From assembly GCF_003952365.1 (NCBI RefSeq), contig NZ_CP034443.1, positions 3,341,001-3,405,000 of the forward strand: a DNA stretch of 64,000 nucleotides. Reading direction: 5' to 3'. Below, in pieces: positions 17,457 to 26,217 of this stretch. The notes below the pieces were generated by a model. It had not been told where the DNA came from, did not search any database, and was given only the letters and a program-made list of their open reading frames with translations. The DNA comes from Mesorhizobium sp. M9A.F.Ca.ET.002.03.1.2. Lineage in GTDB: Bacteria > Pseudomonadota > Alphaproteobacteria > Rhizobiales > Rhizobiaceae. Each line of letters starts with the position of its first letter. Position 1 is the stretch's first letter. The translations under genes were made by a program, and so were the position numbers.

Positions 17457-17613
17457 GCGGTTCGGCAAGGCTCCAGGCGCGGTCGATCGAAGACCCGTCG
17501 CCGGAGGGATTCGGCCGCGGCACGCCAACGACGGTATCGGGCACGATGTCGCACCTTGGCAAGTTATTGATTTTAATTAGAAAAATACTTAAGGCTGAAG
17601 TTCCGCCCGTGGC

Positions 17614-17642
17614 TTGACGGGCGCGGACCCTCTAACTATGTT
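17614..17642 (+). promoter_or_regulatory. Candidate sigma-70 promoter of the ATP synthase FO operon
   Basis: TTGACG at 17614-17619 is followed after 17 bases by TATGTT at 17637-17642, 57 bases before atpI. An AT-rich stretch (around 17560-17600) lies just upstream and could act as an UP element. This is the only good hexamer pair in the 242-base gap; the assignment is by pattern only. Confidence 0.5.
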
Positions 17643-17698
17643 GCCGGCGACTTAAGAGCGGACGGACGGCGACGATCTGACCGGGCAAGGGGGTTGCG

Positions 17699-18097
17699 AT
17701 GGCCGACATGAATGGGCCAGACGGAACCGGAGAAACCGGCCGCGGCAAACAGCGTCAAGCCGACATCCGCGACGACGATCTTGAGCGCCGCCGGCGTGAC
17801 CTTGAAGCATCGCTTGCGACAAGGCGGCCGGACCGGCTCGAGGGGAAAGACGACGCGAAAGCGGGCAGTGCGGCCGGATATGGCCAGGCGCTCAAACTGT
17901 CCAGCGAGTTCATCGCCGGGATAGTGGTTGGCGTCGGCATCGGCTGGATCATCGACCGTCTGGCGGGGACATCGCCATGGGGTCTGATCGTTTTCTTGCT
18001 GCTGGGTTTTGGCGCCGGCGTGCTCAACGTCCTGCGTTCCGCAGGGCTTATGGCGGAATTCGGACAGGGCGATAAAACGCGCGATCCGAAAGAATGA
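17699..18097 (+). CDS. atpI: ATP synthase protein I
   Basis: AtpI assists assembly of the c-ring. The 132-aa protein has a charged, Arg-rich N-terminus and two C-terminal transmembrane helices (about residues 70-88 and 95-113), with the family motif GIGWIIDRLAGTSPWG between them. It is first in the FO operon, 70 bases before atpB. The ATG follows AAGGGGG. Confidence 0.9.
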   Translation: MADMNGPDGTGETGRGKQRQADIRDDDLERRRRDLEASLATRRPDRLEGKDDAKAGSAAGYGQALKLSSEFIAGIVVGVGIGWIIDRLAGTSPWGLIVFLLLGFGAGVLNVLRSAGLMAEFGQGDKTRDPKE

Positions 18098-18166
18098 GCT
18101 TGTGGCCGCTTGCCGGCGCAACGAACAGGACACTGAAGCCGCGTGCGGCTTTGATGGGGATTTAAA

Positions 18167-18925
18167 GTGGCTGCTGACAAGGTCGATCCGATCCACCAGT
18201 TCAACATCGTCAAGTTGATTCCAATCAACATCGGCGGCTACGATCTGTCCTTCACCAATTCGGCTCTTTTCATGGTCGCAACCGTCGCCGTTGCGGCGGC
18301 GTTCCTCTATCTCACCACCTCGAGCCGCAGCCTCGTTCCCACCCGTCTTCAGTCGATCTCGGAGATGGCCTACGAATTCGTCGGCAACATGCTTAGGGAC
18401 GCAGCCGGAACGCAAGGCATGAAGTTCTTCCCCTTCGTGTTTTCGCTGTTCATGTTCGTGCTCGTCGCCAATCTGCTCGGTCTTTTCCCGTATTTCTTCA
18501 CCGTCACCAGCCACATCATCGTCACCTTCGGCCTTGCCGCGCTGGTGATTGGGACCGTCATCGTCTACGGCTTCATGAAGCACGGCATCGGTTTCCTGAA
18601 ACTGTTCGTCCCGCATGGCGTGCCGGTTTACCTGCTGCCGCTGGTGGTGCTGATCGAGGTGATTTCCTTCGTCTCGCGCCCGGTCAGCCTCTCGGTTCGT
18701 CTGTTCGCCAACATGCTGGCCGGCCACATCACGCTGAAGGTGTTCTCGGGCTTCGTGGTGAGCCTGAGCGCGCTCGGCACGCTTGGCATTGCCGGATCGG
18801 TCCTGCCACTGGCGATGGCCGTGGCGCTGACGGCGCTGGAACTGCTGGTCGCCTTCCTGCAGGCCTACGTCTTTGCCGTGCTGACCTGCATGTATCTGAA
18901 CGACGCCCTGCATCCCGGGCACTGA
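18167..18925 (+). CDS. atpB: ATP synthase FO subunit a
   Basis: The 252-aa subunit a forms the proton half-channels. The essential Arg lies in [12 protein letters not shown] (about residue 180), and the last helices show [25 protein letters not shown]. Five to six membrane helices are visible. The start is GTG with GGGGA nine bases upstream; no ATG fits. It is the second gene of the FO operon. Confidence 0.97.
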   Translation: MAADKVDPIHQFNIVKLIPINIGGYDLSFTNSALFMVATVAVAAAFLYLTTSSRSLVPTRLQSISEMAYEFVGNMLRDAAGTQGMKFFPFVFSLFMFVLVANLLGLFPYFFTVTSHIIVTFGLAALVIGTVIVYGFMKHGIGFLKLFVPHGVPVYLLPLVVLIEVISFVSRPVSLSVRLFANMLAGHITLKVFSGFVVSLSALGTLGIAGSVLPLAMAVALTALELLVAFLQAYVFAVLTCMYLNDALHPGH

Positions 18926-19006
18926 CCCAGGCATGGACCCAAGAGTTTCCGGCATTGCTGCCGGATGGAATCGCAACGGAATTTTAGATCTAAAGGAGTT
19001 GAAAAC

Positions 19007-19231
19007 ATGGAAGCAGAAGCAGCAAAGTACATCGGCGCCGGCATCGCATGCCTCGGCATGGGTGGCGCCGGTATCGGCCTCGGTAACATCTTCGGCAGCT
19101 ATCTGGCGGGCGCGCTGCGCAACCCGTCGGCCGCGGATGGCCAGTTCGGCCGCCTGATCTTCGGCTTCGCCGTGACCGAAGCGCTGGGCATCTTCTCCCT
19201 TCTCATCGCGCTTCTGGCCCTGTTCGGCTGA
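19007..19231 (+). CDS. atpE: ATP synthase FO subunit c
   Basis: The 74-aa two-helix proteolipid forms the rotor ring. The ion-binding carboxylate is Glu58 in [11 protein letters not shown], and the glycine-rich first helix [14 protein letters not shown] is typical. The RNP loop ([11 protein letters not shown]) contacts the gamma/epsilon stalk. The start at 19007 follows AAAGGAGTTG; an upstream reading from 18965 would add 14 non-conserved residues. Confidence 0.97.
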   Translation: MEAEAAKYIGAGIACLGMGGAGIGLGNIFGSYLAGALRNPSAADGQFGRLIFGFAVTEALGIFSLLIALLALFG

Positions 19232-19308
19232 GCCCCTGTTCGGCTAGCATTGGGAATTGGACGGGCCGGCCGCGATCCAGCGGCGGGCTTGATTATCGGG
19301 GATAGTCC

Positions 19309-19908
19309 ATGTTCGTGACATCTGCCTTTGCGCAAGAGTCCGCGCCCGCCGTCGAAGGCGGCCATGCCGGCACGGAAGGCGATACGCATTCCGAAACCGG
19401 CGTGCCCGCCGAGGGGCACGGCGTGTTCCCGCCATTCGATCCGGCGACGTTTCCGTCGCAGCTTCTGTGGCTGGCGATCACTTTCGGGCTGTTCTACCTG
19501 TTCCTGAAGAAGGTGGTGATGCCGCGTGTCGGCGGCATCATCGACGTTCGCAATGACCGCATCACGCAGGACCTCGACCATGCCGCCAGGCTGAAGGGCG
19601 AGGCCGATGCCGCCGTTGCCGCCTATGAGCAGGAACTGGCGGAGGCCAAGACCAAGGCCAATGCGATCGGCCAGCAGGCCAGCGATGCCGCCAAGGCGGA
19701 AGCCGAGGCCGCCCGCAAGAAGGTCGAGGCTGCCCTCGACGAGAAGCTTGGCGAAGCCGAGACGCGCATTTCGTCCATCAAGGCCAATGCCATGAAGGAA
19801 GTCGGCACGATCGCCGAGGACACCACTTCGGCCATCGTCGAGGCGCTTGTCGGCGGCAAGGCCAGCAAGGCCGAGATCGCGGCAGCCGTCAAATCCGTAG
19901 CCCGGTGA
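19309..19908 (+). CDS. atpF': ATP synthase FO subunit b'
   Basis: This 199-aa peripheral stalk subunit has an acidic, His/Gly-rich N-terminus of about 45 residues, one transmembrane helix (about residues 53-72) and a long Ala/Lys/Glu-rich coiled coil. Alphaproteobacteria carry b and b' as separate genes; this one precedes b, the usual order. It is called atpG or atpF2 in some rhizobial genomes. Confidence 0.92.
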   Translation: MFVTSAFAQESAPAVEGGHAGTEGDTHSETGVPAEGHGVFPPFDPATFPSQLLWLAITFGLFYLFLKKVVMPRVGGIIDVRNDRITQDLDHAARLKGEADAAVAAYEQELAEAKTKANAIGQQASDAAKAEAEAARKKVEAALDEKLGEAETRISSIKANAMKEVGTIAEDTTSAIVEALVGGKASKAEIAAAVKSVAR

Positions 19909-19918
19909 GGAGCGCATC

Positions 19919-20410
19919 ATGGACGCCACATCACTCGCAACGGTTTGGGCCACGGTCGCCCTCGTCATTTTCCTTGGCATTGCCATCTACATCAAGGTGC
20001 CGGGGCTGATTGCCAAGGCGCTCGATGCCCGCGCCGACAAGATCAGCAACGAGCTTGAGGACGCGCGCCGGCTGCGCGAGGAGGCCCAGCAACTGCTCGG
20101 CCAATACCAGCGCAAGCGCAAGGAAGCCGAGCAGGAGGCCGCCGACATCGTCGCCGCCGCCAAGCGCGAGGCTGACTTGCTTGCCGCAGAGGCGCACAAG
20201 AAGACCGAGGACTATGTCGCCCGGCGCACAGCTCTTGCCGAACTGAAGATCGGCCAGGCCGAGCGCGAAGCGATCGGCGAAGTGCGCGCCAGCGCCGTCG
20301 ATATAGCCGTCGAAGCCGCCCGCACGCTGCTCGCCGGAAAGATCGACGCCAAGGCCGGCGCCGACCTGTTCAAGGCCTCGCTTCAGGACGTGAAGTCCAA
20401 ACTGAACTAG
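19919..20410 (+). CDS. atpF: ATP synthase FO subunit b
   Basis: This 163-aa subunit has one N-terminal transmembrane helix (about residues 5-25) followed by a charged coiled coil (LREEAQQLLGQYQRKRKEAEQ). It pairs with b' to form the stator. The start is 10 bases after b', with GAGGAG before the ATG. It is the last gene of the FO operon, ahead of a strong terminator. Confidence 0.95.
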   Translation: MDATSLATVWATVALVIFLGIAIYIKVPGLIAKALDARADKISNELEDARRLREEAQQLLGQYQRKRKEAEQEAADIVAAAKREADLLAAEAHKKTEDYVARRTALAELKIGQAEREAIGEVRASAVDIAVEAARTLLAGKIDAKAGADLFKASLQDVKSKLN

Positions 20411-20434
20411 GCGACCATAACAGTCGTACAATCG

Positions 20435-20466
20435 AAGCCGCCCGGGCGACCTGGCGGCTTTTTTGT
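20435..20466 (+). terminator. Rho-independent terminator of the FO operon
   Basis: An 8-bp stem AAGCCGCC/GGCGGCTT with a 10-base loop is followed by a run of T (TTTTTTG). It begins 24 bases after the atpF stop, in the expected orientation for the plus-strand operon. Confidence 0.9.
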
Positions 20467-20573
20467 TGGGTGGAAACGAGGCACAGCCCCATACCAAGGC
20501 CGGCAGGACAGTACCCCTCTGGCCTGCCGGCCATGGGGGGTGCGAAGAAACTCGACGGGCGGTATGAATCGCC

Positions 20574-21269
20574 TCAATCCAGTCCCGCAAGGCTCTCTTC
20601 TTCGACCACTTCTGCCCCGCCAAGCCGGAACGGCGCGAAGGACGCGCGGTGCAGCCGCGCCACGGGCCCGTGCGCCTCGATCGCCGTGCGGTGGCGGACC
20701 GTGGCGTAGCCCATGTGGACCTCGAAACCGTATTGCGCGTGATGGCTGCCGCAGCCGCACATCATGCGGTCGCGCATCACCTTGGCGACGATCGAGGCGG
20801 CGGCGATCGACTGCGATCGCTGGTCGCCCCTGATCAGCGCTCTGCCCGCGCAGGACAGGCCTGGCGGCACGTCGCGACCATCGGCCAGCGCCAGTTTCGG
20901 CTGCACCGGCAGGCCGGCCAGAGCGCGGCGCATCGCCTCGAGGCTGGCCTTGAGAATATTGCTGCCGTCGATGCCTTCCGCGCTGACCGAGGCCATCGAC
21001 ACGCCAAGAGCGGATCCGAGGATTTTCAGGAACAGCGCCTCGCGCTGCAGATGGCTGAGGCGCTTGGAATCGTCGAGACCGTCGGGAATGTTGGCGGGAT
21101 CGAGCACCACCGCTGCCGCGACGACCGGCCCGGCGAGCGGGCCGCGGCCGGCCTCGTCCATTCCCGCCACTGGCCATAGGCCTTCAGCCATCGCCTTCGT
21201 CTCGAAGGAGAAATCGGGTCTCTCTACGATTTCGAAGAGAAGCGGAGAATCAGAACGCGCGCGAGCCAT
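20574..21269 (-). CDS. rnhB: Ribonuclease HII
   Basis: RNase HII removes ribonucleotides from DNA and the RNA of RNA-DNA hybrids. The 231-aa protein has the catalytic [19 protein letters not shown] signature near residue 38, the DSKRLS motif, and the C-terminal GY...HRxAIxxxGP region ([16 protein letters not shown]). The ATG at 21269 is preferred; an in-frame start at 21368 adds 33 residues that run through the intergenic hairpin and are not family-like. Confidence 0.95.
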   Translation of the reverse strand: MARARSDSPLLFEIVERPDFSFETKAMAEGLWPVAGMDEAGRGPLAGPVVAAAVVLDPANIPDGLDDSKRLSHLQREALFLKILGSALGVSMASVSAEGIDGSNILKASLEAMRRALAGLPVQPKLALADGRDVPPGLSCAGRALIRGDQRSQSIAAASIVAKVMRDRMMCGCGSHHAQYGFEVHMGYATVRHRTAIEAHGPVARLHRASFAPFRLGGAEVVEEESLAGLD

Positions 21270-21309
21270 GTTGCGGCGAGGTTCGCATCGGCTCCGATTC
21301 TCCGCAAGC

Positions 21310-21344
21310 CCCTCCGGGTCGGGTGGGGCACCGGACCCGGAGGG
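21310..21344. promoter_or_regulatory. Intergenic GC-rich hairpin between radical SAM gene and rnhB
   Basis: CCCTCCGGGTC pairs perfectly with GACCCGGAGGG across a 13-base loop. It lies between two minus-strand genes, downstream of the radical SAM gene. No T-run follows on either strand, so it is more likely an RNA-stability or attenuation structure than a full terminator. Confidence 0.6.
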
Positions 21345-21423
21345 CACCGTCTGCAAGCCCGGGGACAAGACAGGCCGGACGGGATTCTTTCATGTGCCGC
21401 CGGCAACGGCGCACATGATGTCT

Positions 21424-22629
21424 TCACAGCAACATCAGTTGCTCGGTTGCCTTGGCAGCGGCGACGAACTGGTCGGTCCTCAGCGACCGCCGCTCGGCGT
21501 TGAGGCCAAGCCTTTTGGCGGCGATCTCGAAACGCCGACCGATCTGCCAGGCATAGGGGCCGGACCCTTTCATGCGCTTGCCCCATTCCGAATCGTAATC
21601 CTTGCCGTCGCGCATCGAGCGGATCAGCGACATCACGTGACGGTAGCGGTCCGGATAATGGCGCAGCAGCCAATCCTTGAAGATCGGCGCGACCTCCAGC
21701 GGCAGGCGCAGCACGACATAGCCGGCCTCGCGCGCTCCTGCCGCGCGTGCCGAATCGAGGATACGCTCCATCTCCTGATCGGTTAGGCCAGGGATGATCG
21801 GCGCGACCATGACCGAGGCCGGAATGCCGGCATCCGAAAGCTGCCTGATCGCCTCCAGCCGCTTGGTCGGCGTCGACGCGCGTGGCTCCATCGTTCTGGC
21901 CAGCATTCGGTCCAATGTCGTCACCGACAGCGCCACCTTGGCCAGCCCGCGTTCGGCCATGCGCGACAGGATGTCGATATCGCGCGTCACCAGCGCGGAT
22001 TTGGTGACGATGCCGACCGGGTGGCCGCGCGCCTCCAGCACTTCGAGGATCTCGCGCATGATCCGGTACTGTTTCTCGATCGGCTGGTAGGGATCGGTGT
22101 TGGTGCCGATGGCGATGGTGCGCGGCTGGTAGCCGTCCTTCGACAGCTCCTTGTCGAGCAACCGCGCCGCATCCGGCTTGGCGAACAGCTTCGATTCGAA
22201 ATCCAGCCCCGGCGACAGGCCCATGAAGCTGTGCGTCGGCCGGGCGAAGCAATAGACGCAGCCATGCTCGCAGCCGCGATAGGGATTGATCGAGCGGTCG
22301 AAGGAAATGTCCGGGGATTCGTTACGGGTGATGATGGTGCGCGGCTTCTCGACCTGTACCTCGGTCTTGAAGGGCGGCAGTTCCTCCAGAGAATTCCAGC
22401 CATCGTCGAACACATGCCGGCTGACCGGCTCGAACCGGCCGGATGGGTTGATGCCGGCAGACCGGCCGCGATTGCGGTCCGGACGGATACGTACGCCGCT
22501 CTGCTCGATCATTGCATTGGCCATCTCGGCTCTTCCTGCCCCGAAGGCTGCAATGTCGGCACGTACGATCTGTTCCATTTTCGCCCTCTCCCACGGACTG
22601 TCGGTCGGCCGTCGAATCGCTCTGCTCAT
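21424..22629 (-). CDS. PA0069-family radical SAM protein (SplB-like)
   Basis: This 401-aa protein carries a 4Fe-4S/SAM motif of the form CxxxCxxC within YRGCEHGCVYCFARP (near residue 120), followed by an SPL-like TIM-barrel region (TKSALVTRDIDIL, APIIPGLTDQEM). It belongs to the family annotated PA0069, distantly related to spore photoproduct lyase and widespread in bacteria that do not sporulate; its substrate is unknown. It lies upstream of rnhB on the same strand. Confidence 0.88.
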   Translation of the reverse strand: MSRAIRRPTDSPWERAKMEQIVRADIAAFGAGRAEMANAMIEQSGVRIRPDRNRGRSAGINPSGRFEPVSRHVFDDGWNSLEELPPFKTEVQVEKPRTIITRNESPDISFDRSINPYRGCEHGCVYCFARPTHSFMGLSPGLDFESKLFAKPDAARLLDKELSKDGYQPRTIAIGTNTDPYQPIEKQYRIMREILEVLEARGHPVGIVTKSALVTRDIDILSRMAERGLAKVALSVTTLDRMLARTMEPRASTPTKRLEAIRQLSDAGIPASVMVAPIIPGLTDQEMERILDSARAAGAREAGYVVLRLPLEVAPIFKDWLLRHYPDRYRHVMSLIRSMRDGKDYDSEWGKRMKGSGPYAWQIGRRFEIAAKRLGLNAERRSLRTDQFVAAAKATEQLMLL

Positions 22630-22727
22630 GAAATTATTCCTATCTCATGAAAGAGAACAAAGCAAGAACTTTTTATGGTGCCACGCAAAACTGGCGCCAC
22701 GCCCGGCTTTCCGCTATTCGGCTAACG

Positions 22728-23234
22728 ATGCTCAGCGTTCTTATCCAGACCCTGAATGACGAAGAGAGACTTGCCCGCACGCTCGCCTCGCTGATCGGCG
22801 GTGCGGTCGAGGGCGTGGTGCGCGATGTCGTCGTTTGCGACAGCGGCTCGACCGACCAGACGCACCGCGTTGCCGAACATGCCGGCTGCCTCTACGTGGC
22901 GAGCGGCGGCATCGCCGCCGGCATCAGGCAGGCCAAGGGCGACTGGCTGCTGCTGCTGGAGCCGGGTGCGCGGCTGGCGGAAGGCTGGATCGACGAGGTC
23001 GCCGCCCATGCGGCCAGGCAAACCATGCCGGCGCGGTTCTCGCGGGCGCGCGGCAGTCGCGTGCCGTTCCTGTCGCGGGTGTTTTCAGGGAACCGGGCAT
23101 TGGCCGAAGGGCTGCTGATCAGCAAGCGCCAGGCCGCGGCCTTGTCGAAGCATGCCCGCAGCGCCGAAGCAATCGCGCGCGGCCTTGCGACCAGGAGGCT
23201 CGATGCCGAGATCTGGGTGGCTCCGGCGAAGTGA
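22728..23234 (+). CDS. Small family 2 glycosyltransferase-like protein
   Basis: This 168-aa protein starts MLSVLIQTLNDEERLARTLASL and has the GT2 nucleotide-binding pattern, including VVVCDSGSTDQT (DxGSxD). It contains only the nucleotide-binding half, because GT2 enzymes are usually 230 aa or more and the acceptor half is reduced. Rhizobial genomes carry similar short forms. ATG 22728 is chosen because an upstream reading from 22647 has no homology. The gene is divergent from the radical SAM gene. The donor and acceptor are unknown. Confidence 0.72.
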   Translation: MLSVLIQTLNDEERLARTLASLIGGAVEGVVRDVVVCDSGSTDQTHRVAEHAGCLYVASGGIAAGIRQAKGDWLLLLEPGARLAEGWIDEVAAHAARQTMPARFSRARGSRVPFLSRVFSGNRALAEGLLISKRQAAALSKHARSAEAIARGLATRRLDAEIWVAPAK

Positions 23235-23316
23235 GGGTTTTTCCCTCTCCCGGTGCGCGGACGACGGAGGTCGCATCCCTTCGCCGAGATGAATTTTTTG
23301 CAAAAGCCGTCGTTTA

Positions 23317-23331
23317 TTGTGCATTGCACAA
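23317..23331. promoter_or_regulatory. Palindrome TTGTGCA-T-TGCACAA upstream of the PhyH-like gene
   Basis: A perfect 7-bp dyad around a central T lies about 105 bases before the PhyH-like start, in an AT-richer stretch. The half-site TTGTGCA is also present in the SorC operator dyad (1153-1159) and before the MFS gene (9897). It is an operator candidate; the binding protein is unknown. Confidence 0.45.
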
Positions 23332-23436
23332 AATCTGACCTCGGGTTACCATTCTTTTGAGACGGGCGGTTGGGTTTGGGTAGCGCCAGAGCAGTAAGCG
23401 ACCGACGCTATGCTGTTTTGATAGTTGAGGATCCCG

Positions 23437-24411
23437 ATGACCCCTTCAAGCCCTGACAAATCCGGTGCTGCAAGCCTCGAGTCGATTGCCCAAAACGGCA
23501 GCCTGCTGCGCCGCATCGCCGTGCGGATTCCGACCTATCTGACGGACCTTCGCGAGAATCCGGCATGGCTGCCGATGTTCATGCTGGCGCGCACCATGCC
23601 GGCGCGGCGATTGCATTGGCGCGGCGCAAAACCCGTCCGACCGGCACAGAACGTCCAGGAAACGATGTTCACCGGTGTTGATCGTGATGCGGTGGTCGGT
23701 GCGCTCCGCTCGGAGGGCCTGTTTTCCGGGCTTGTCCTGCCATCGTCGATCCACGAGGAGATCGCCGGCTTCGCGCAGCGCACGCCTTGCTTCGGCAATT
23801 TCGACCGTCGGCTGGAGTTCCTGCCGGCCAAGCATGCGGAGGCCGAGAGCCACTTTGGCCGCCCATTGCTCAGCGGGCACTTTTTCGAGCGGATTCTCGA
23901 CTGTAATGCCGCGCTTACCGTGCAGCGCGACCCGTTGCTTCTCGACATTGCCGCCCACTATCTCGGCAGCCAGGCGAAGCTGATCACCACGCGCGTCTGG
24001 TGGAGCTTTCCGACGAACTCCGTCTCCGATGCCGAGAAGAACCTGGCGTCGCTCGGCAAATACCATTTCGACCTCGACGATTGGCGAATGCTGAAATTCT
24101 TCTTCTATCTCAATCCGGTCGATGCCGACACCGGCCCCCATGTCTATGTCAGGGGCAGCCACAACCGCCGCAGCCTCAAGCATCAACTGACGCTTCTTGT
24201 CGGCCATCCGGCGGAAGAGGTCTTGGACGTCTACGGCGCACAGAGCCCGGTCATGCTAACCGGCGAGGCGGGTTTGGGCTTTGTCGAGGATCCCTTCGGC
24301 TTCCACATGGGCACCGTGCCGACGCGCACACCGCGGCTGATGATGGAAGTCGGCTTCGGCGTTTCGCCGCCCTCGCGCCGGCGCTTCCACGGCGAGCCCG
24401 TTATTCGCTGA
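23437..24411 (+). CDS. Phytanoyl-CoA dioxygenase (PhyH)-like protein
   Basis: This 324-aa protein contains the Fe(II)/2-oxoglutarate dioxygenase pattern: YHFDLDDWRMLKFFFYLN (HxD pair, about residues 208-212), TGPHVYVRGSH, and a distal FHMGTVPTRTPRLMM with His and Arg. These are the PhyH hallmarks, so an oxidative role on a small organic substrate is likely; the substrate is unknown. ATG 23437 follows GAGGATCCCG, and an in-frame TTG lies 12 bases upstream. It stands alone between genes of unrelated function. Confidence 0.75.
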   Translation: MTPSSPDKSGAASLESIAQNGSLLRRIAVRIPTYLTDLRENPAWLPMFMLARTMPARRLHWRGAKPVRPAQNVQETMFTGVDRDAVVGALRSEGLFSGLVLPSSIHEEIAGFAQRTPCFGNFDRRLEFLPAKHAEAESHFGRPLLSGHFFERILDCNAALTVQRDPLLLDIAAHYLGSQAKLITTRVWWSFPTNSVSDAEKNLASLGKYHFDLDDWRMLKFFFYLNPVDADTGPHVYVRGSHNRRSLKHQLTLLVGHPAEEVLDVYGAQSPVMLTGEAGLGFVEDPFGFHMGTVPTRTPRLMMEVGFGVSPPSRRRFHGEPVIR

Positions 24412-24476
24412 TTTTTGGCGCTGATTTTTGCCGCCGGTTTTGGGAAAGCCCCCGAAACAGCCTTCCGGGAAACGGC

Positions 24477-25034
24477 CTAACTTGTCTTGGTGCCGCGACG
24501 CAGATGCTCGTCCAGGCGCGGCATGATCTCGACGAAGTTGCAGGGCATGTGCCGGTAGTCGAGCTGCGGCTTCAAAATGCCGTCCCAGGCGTCCTTGCAG
24601 GCGCCGGGCGAGCCCGGCAGCACGAAGACGAAGGTCGCGTTGACGACGCCGCCGGTCGCCCGGCTCTGGATCGTCGAGGTGCCGATCTTGTCGTAGGAGA
24701 TGCGGTGGAACACTTCGGAAAAGCCGTCCATGCGCTTTTCGAAGATCGGCTCCAGCGCCTCCGGCGTCACGTCGCGGCCGGTAAAGCCGGTGCCGCCGGT
24801 GGTGATGACGACATCGATCGCTTCGTCCTTCGACCAGCCCAAGACCCTGTCGCGGATTTTTTCGCGGTCGTCGGTGACGATGTCGCGCGCGGCAAGGATA
24901 TGGCCGGCCTCCATGATGCGGTCGGCCAGCGTCTGGCCTGATTTGTCGTCGGCGAGGCTGCGCGTATCGGAGACCGTCAGCACCGCGATGCGCACGGGAA
25001 TGAAGGAGCGGCTCTCGTCGTCAATCCTGGCCAT
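24477..25034 (-). CDS. moaB: Molybdenum cofactor biosynthesis protein B
   Basis: This 185-aa MoaB/MogA-fold protein adenylates molybdopterin or supports that step in molybdenum cofactor synthesis. Visible motifs are VLTVSDTRS, ITTGGTGFTGRDVTPEA (the GGTG loop) and VLPGSPGACKDAWDGIL. Its start overlaps the ispE stop by 14 bases, so the two are translationally coupled. Another molybdopterin gene is not present in the window. Confidence 0.93.
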   Translation of the reverse strand: MARIDDESRSFIPVRIAVLTVSDTRSLADDKSGQTLADRIMEAGHILAARDIVTDDREKIRDRVLGWSKDEAIDVVITTGGTGFTGRDVTPEALEPIFEKRMDGFSEVFHRISYDKIGTSTIQSRATGGVVNATFVFVLPGSPGACKDAWDGILKPQLDYRHMPCNFVEIMPRLDEHLRRGTKTS

Positions 25035-25905
25035 GCGTGTCAGCTTCCGATGTCATGCTTCGCGTCGCGGCAACGAACCAGTCGGGATGGCGGCCGCGGA
25101 TATCGACGGCCGCGCGCTTGGCCACATTGCCGGTCTCGAACAGCCCGAAGCAGGTCGCGCCGGAACCGGACATCCGGGCGAACCCCGCTCCGGCCTTGTT
25201 GAGCACCGAAATCGCCTTGCCGATGGCCGGCTGGATCGTCCGCGCCGCGGGCTCGAGATCGTTCCGGGTGATCTCCAGCCAATTGCGGATACTGTGGAAG
25301 TCGAGGCTGCGCGGCAACGGCGGCAGCCCCTCATTGTCGCGATCGGAAAGCGCATTGAATACCTCAGCCGTGGAGACGGCGATGCCGGGATTGACGAGAA
25401 CCAGCCCAAGCGCCGGAAAGCCCGGCACGGTCGACAGCTCGTCACCAACGCCGCGCGCGATCAGCGGCTTTGCCGCGAGGCACATGGGAACGTCGGCGCC
25501 CAGCGGGAGGCCGACCCGCGCCAGTTGGGCGTCATCGAGGTCCAGCCTCCATATCTCAGCCAGCCCGCGCAGCACCGCGGCTGCATCGCTCGACCCGCCG
25601 CCGACGCCGGATGCGACCGGCAGGTTCTTTTCGAGCCTGATGGCCACCGGCGGCGTATGCCGCTGACCGGCTTGATCTCGCAGCGCGTCGCGCGCTTTCA
25701 CCACCAGGTTGTTGCCGTCGAGCGGGACTGCGGCGGCGTATCGGCCCGACACGGAAAACCCGTCGCTGTCGGCGAGCTCGATCTCGACCCTGTCGCCGAA
25801 GCGCGTGAACACCGCCAGGCTCTCGATCATGTGATAGCCGTCGGCGCGCCTGCCGGTGACGTGCAGCGCGAGATTTATCTTGGCATGCGCGTGCAAAGCC
25901 CGCAC
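25021..25905 (-). CDS. ispE: 4-diphosphocytidyl-2-C-methyl-D-erythritol kinase
   Basis: IspE phosphorylates CDP-ME in the MEP isoprenoid pathway. The 294-aa GHMP kinase shows AKINLALHVTGRRADGYH at the N-terminus and the ATP loop PVASGVGGGSSDAAA (near residue 95), then ARMSGSGATCFGLF near the end. The start is GTG; the frame is open further upstream without a better start. It is the first gene of an ispE-moaB pair, and the isoprenoid link is shared with the polyprenyl synthase 2.7 kb away. Confidence 0.94.
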   Translation of the reverse strand: MRALHAHAKINLALHVTGRRADGYHMIESLAVFTRFGDRVEIELADSDGFSVSGRYAAAVPLDGNNLVVKARDALRDQAGQRHTPPVAIRLEKNLPVASGVGGGSSDAAAVLRGLAEIWRLDLDDAQLARVGLPLGADVPMCLAAKPLIARGVGDELSTVPGFPALGLVLVNPGIAVSTAEVFNALSDRDNEGLPPLPRSLDFHSIRNWLEITRNDLEPAARTIQPAIGKAISVLNKAGAGFARMSGSGATCFGLFETGNVAKRAAVDIRGRHPDWFVAATRSMTSEADTHGQD

Positions 25906-25948
25906 GGTGATGCCGGAATCTACTGTGTCAGCCGCGAGGGGGATGATG

Positions 25949-26134
25949 TCAGTCCTTGGCCAGACGGTATTCGCCGGTCTTCGGATCCTTGACCAGCGTG
26001 CCCATTGTACCGTTGCTTGCCTGCTTTTCGGTGCGCCGTATCTTGGCCGTCACGCGCTCGGCTTCCCTGACGAAGGAGCGATAACCGATATAGGCGACGG
26101 CGCCGACGAGGGCGAAGAAAATGATCTGCGGCAT
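25949..26134 (-). CDS. Small single-pass membrane protein of unknown function
   Basis: This 61-aa protein has one N-terminal hydrophobic segment (FFALVGAVAYIGY) followed by a basic stretch and a C-terminal TLVKDPKTGEYRLAKD motif. Similar short proteins with this tail occur beside S49 peptidase genes in Rhizobiales. ATG 26134 follows GAGGGAGG. No function is known. It sits between the S49 peptidase and ispE genes. Confidence 0.75.
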   Translation of the reverse strand: MPQIIFFALVGAVAYIGYRSFVREAERVTAKIRRTEKQASNGTMGTLVKDPKTGEYRLAKD

Positions 26135-26217
26135 GTCGAAACTCCTCCCTCGCAAGGCCGGCAGAGGCGTCCGGTCGGATCGATCGAAGCCTCATGCTAG
26201 ACGTTTTCAACGGTTTT

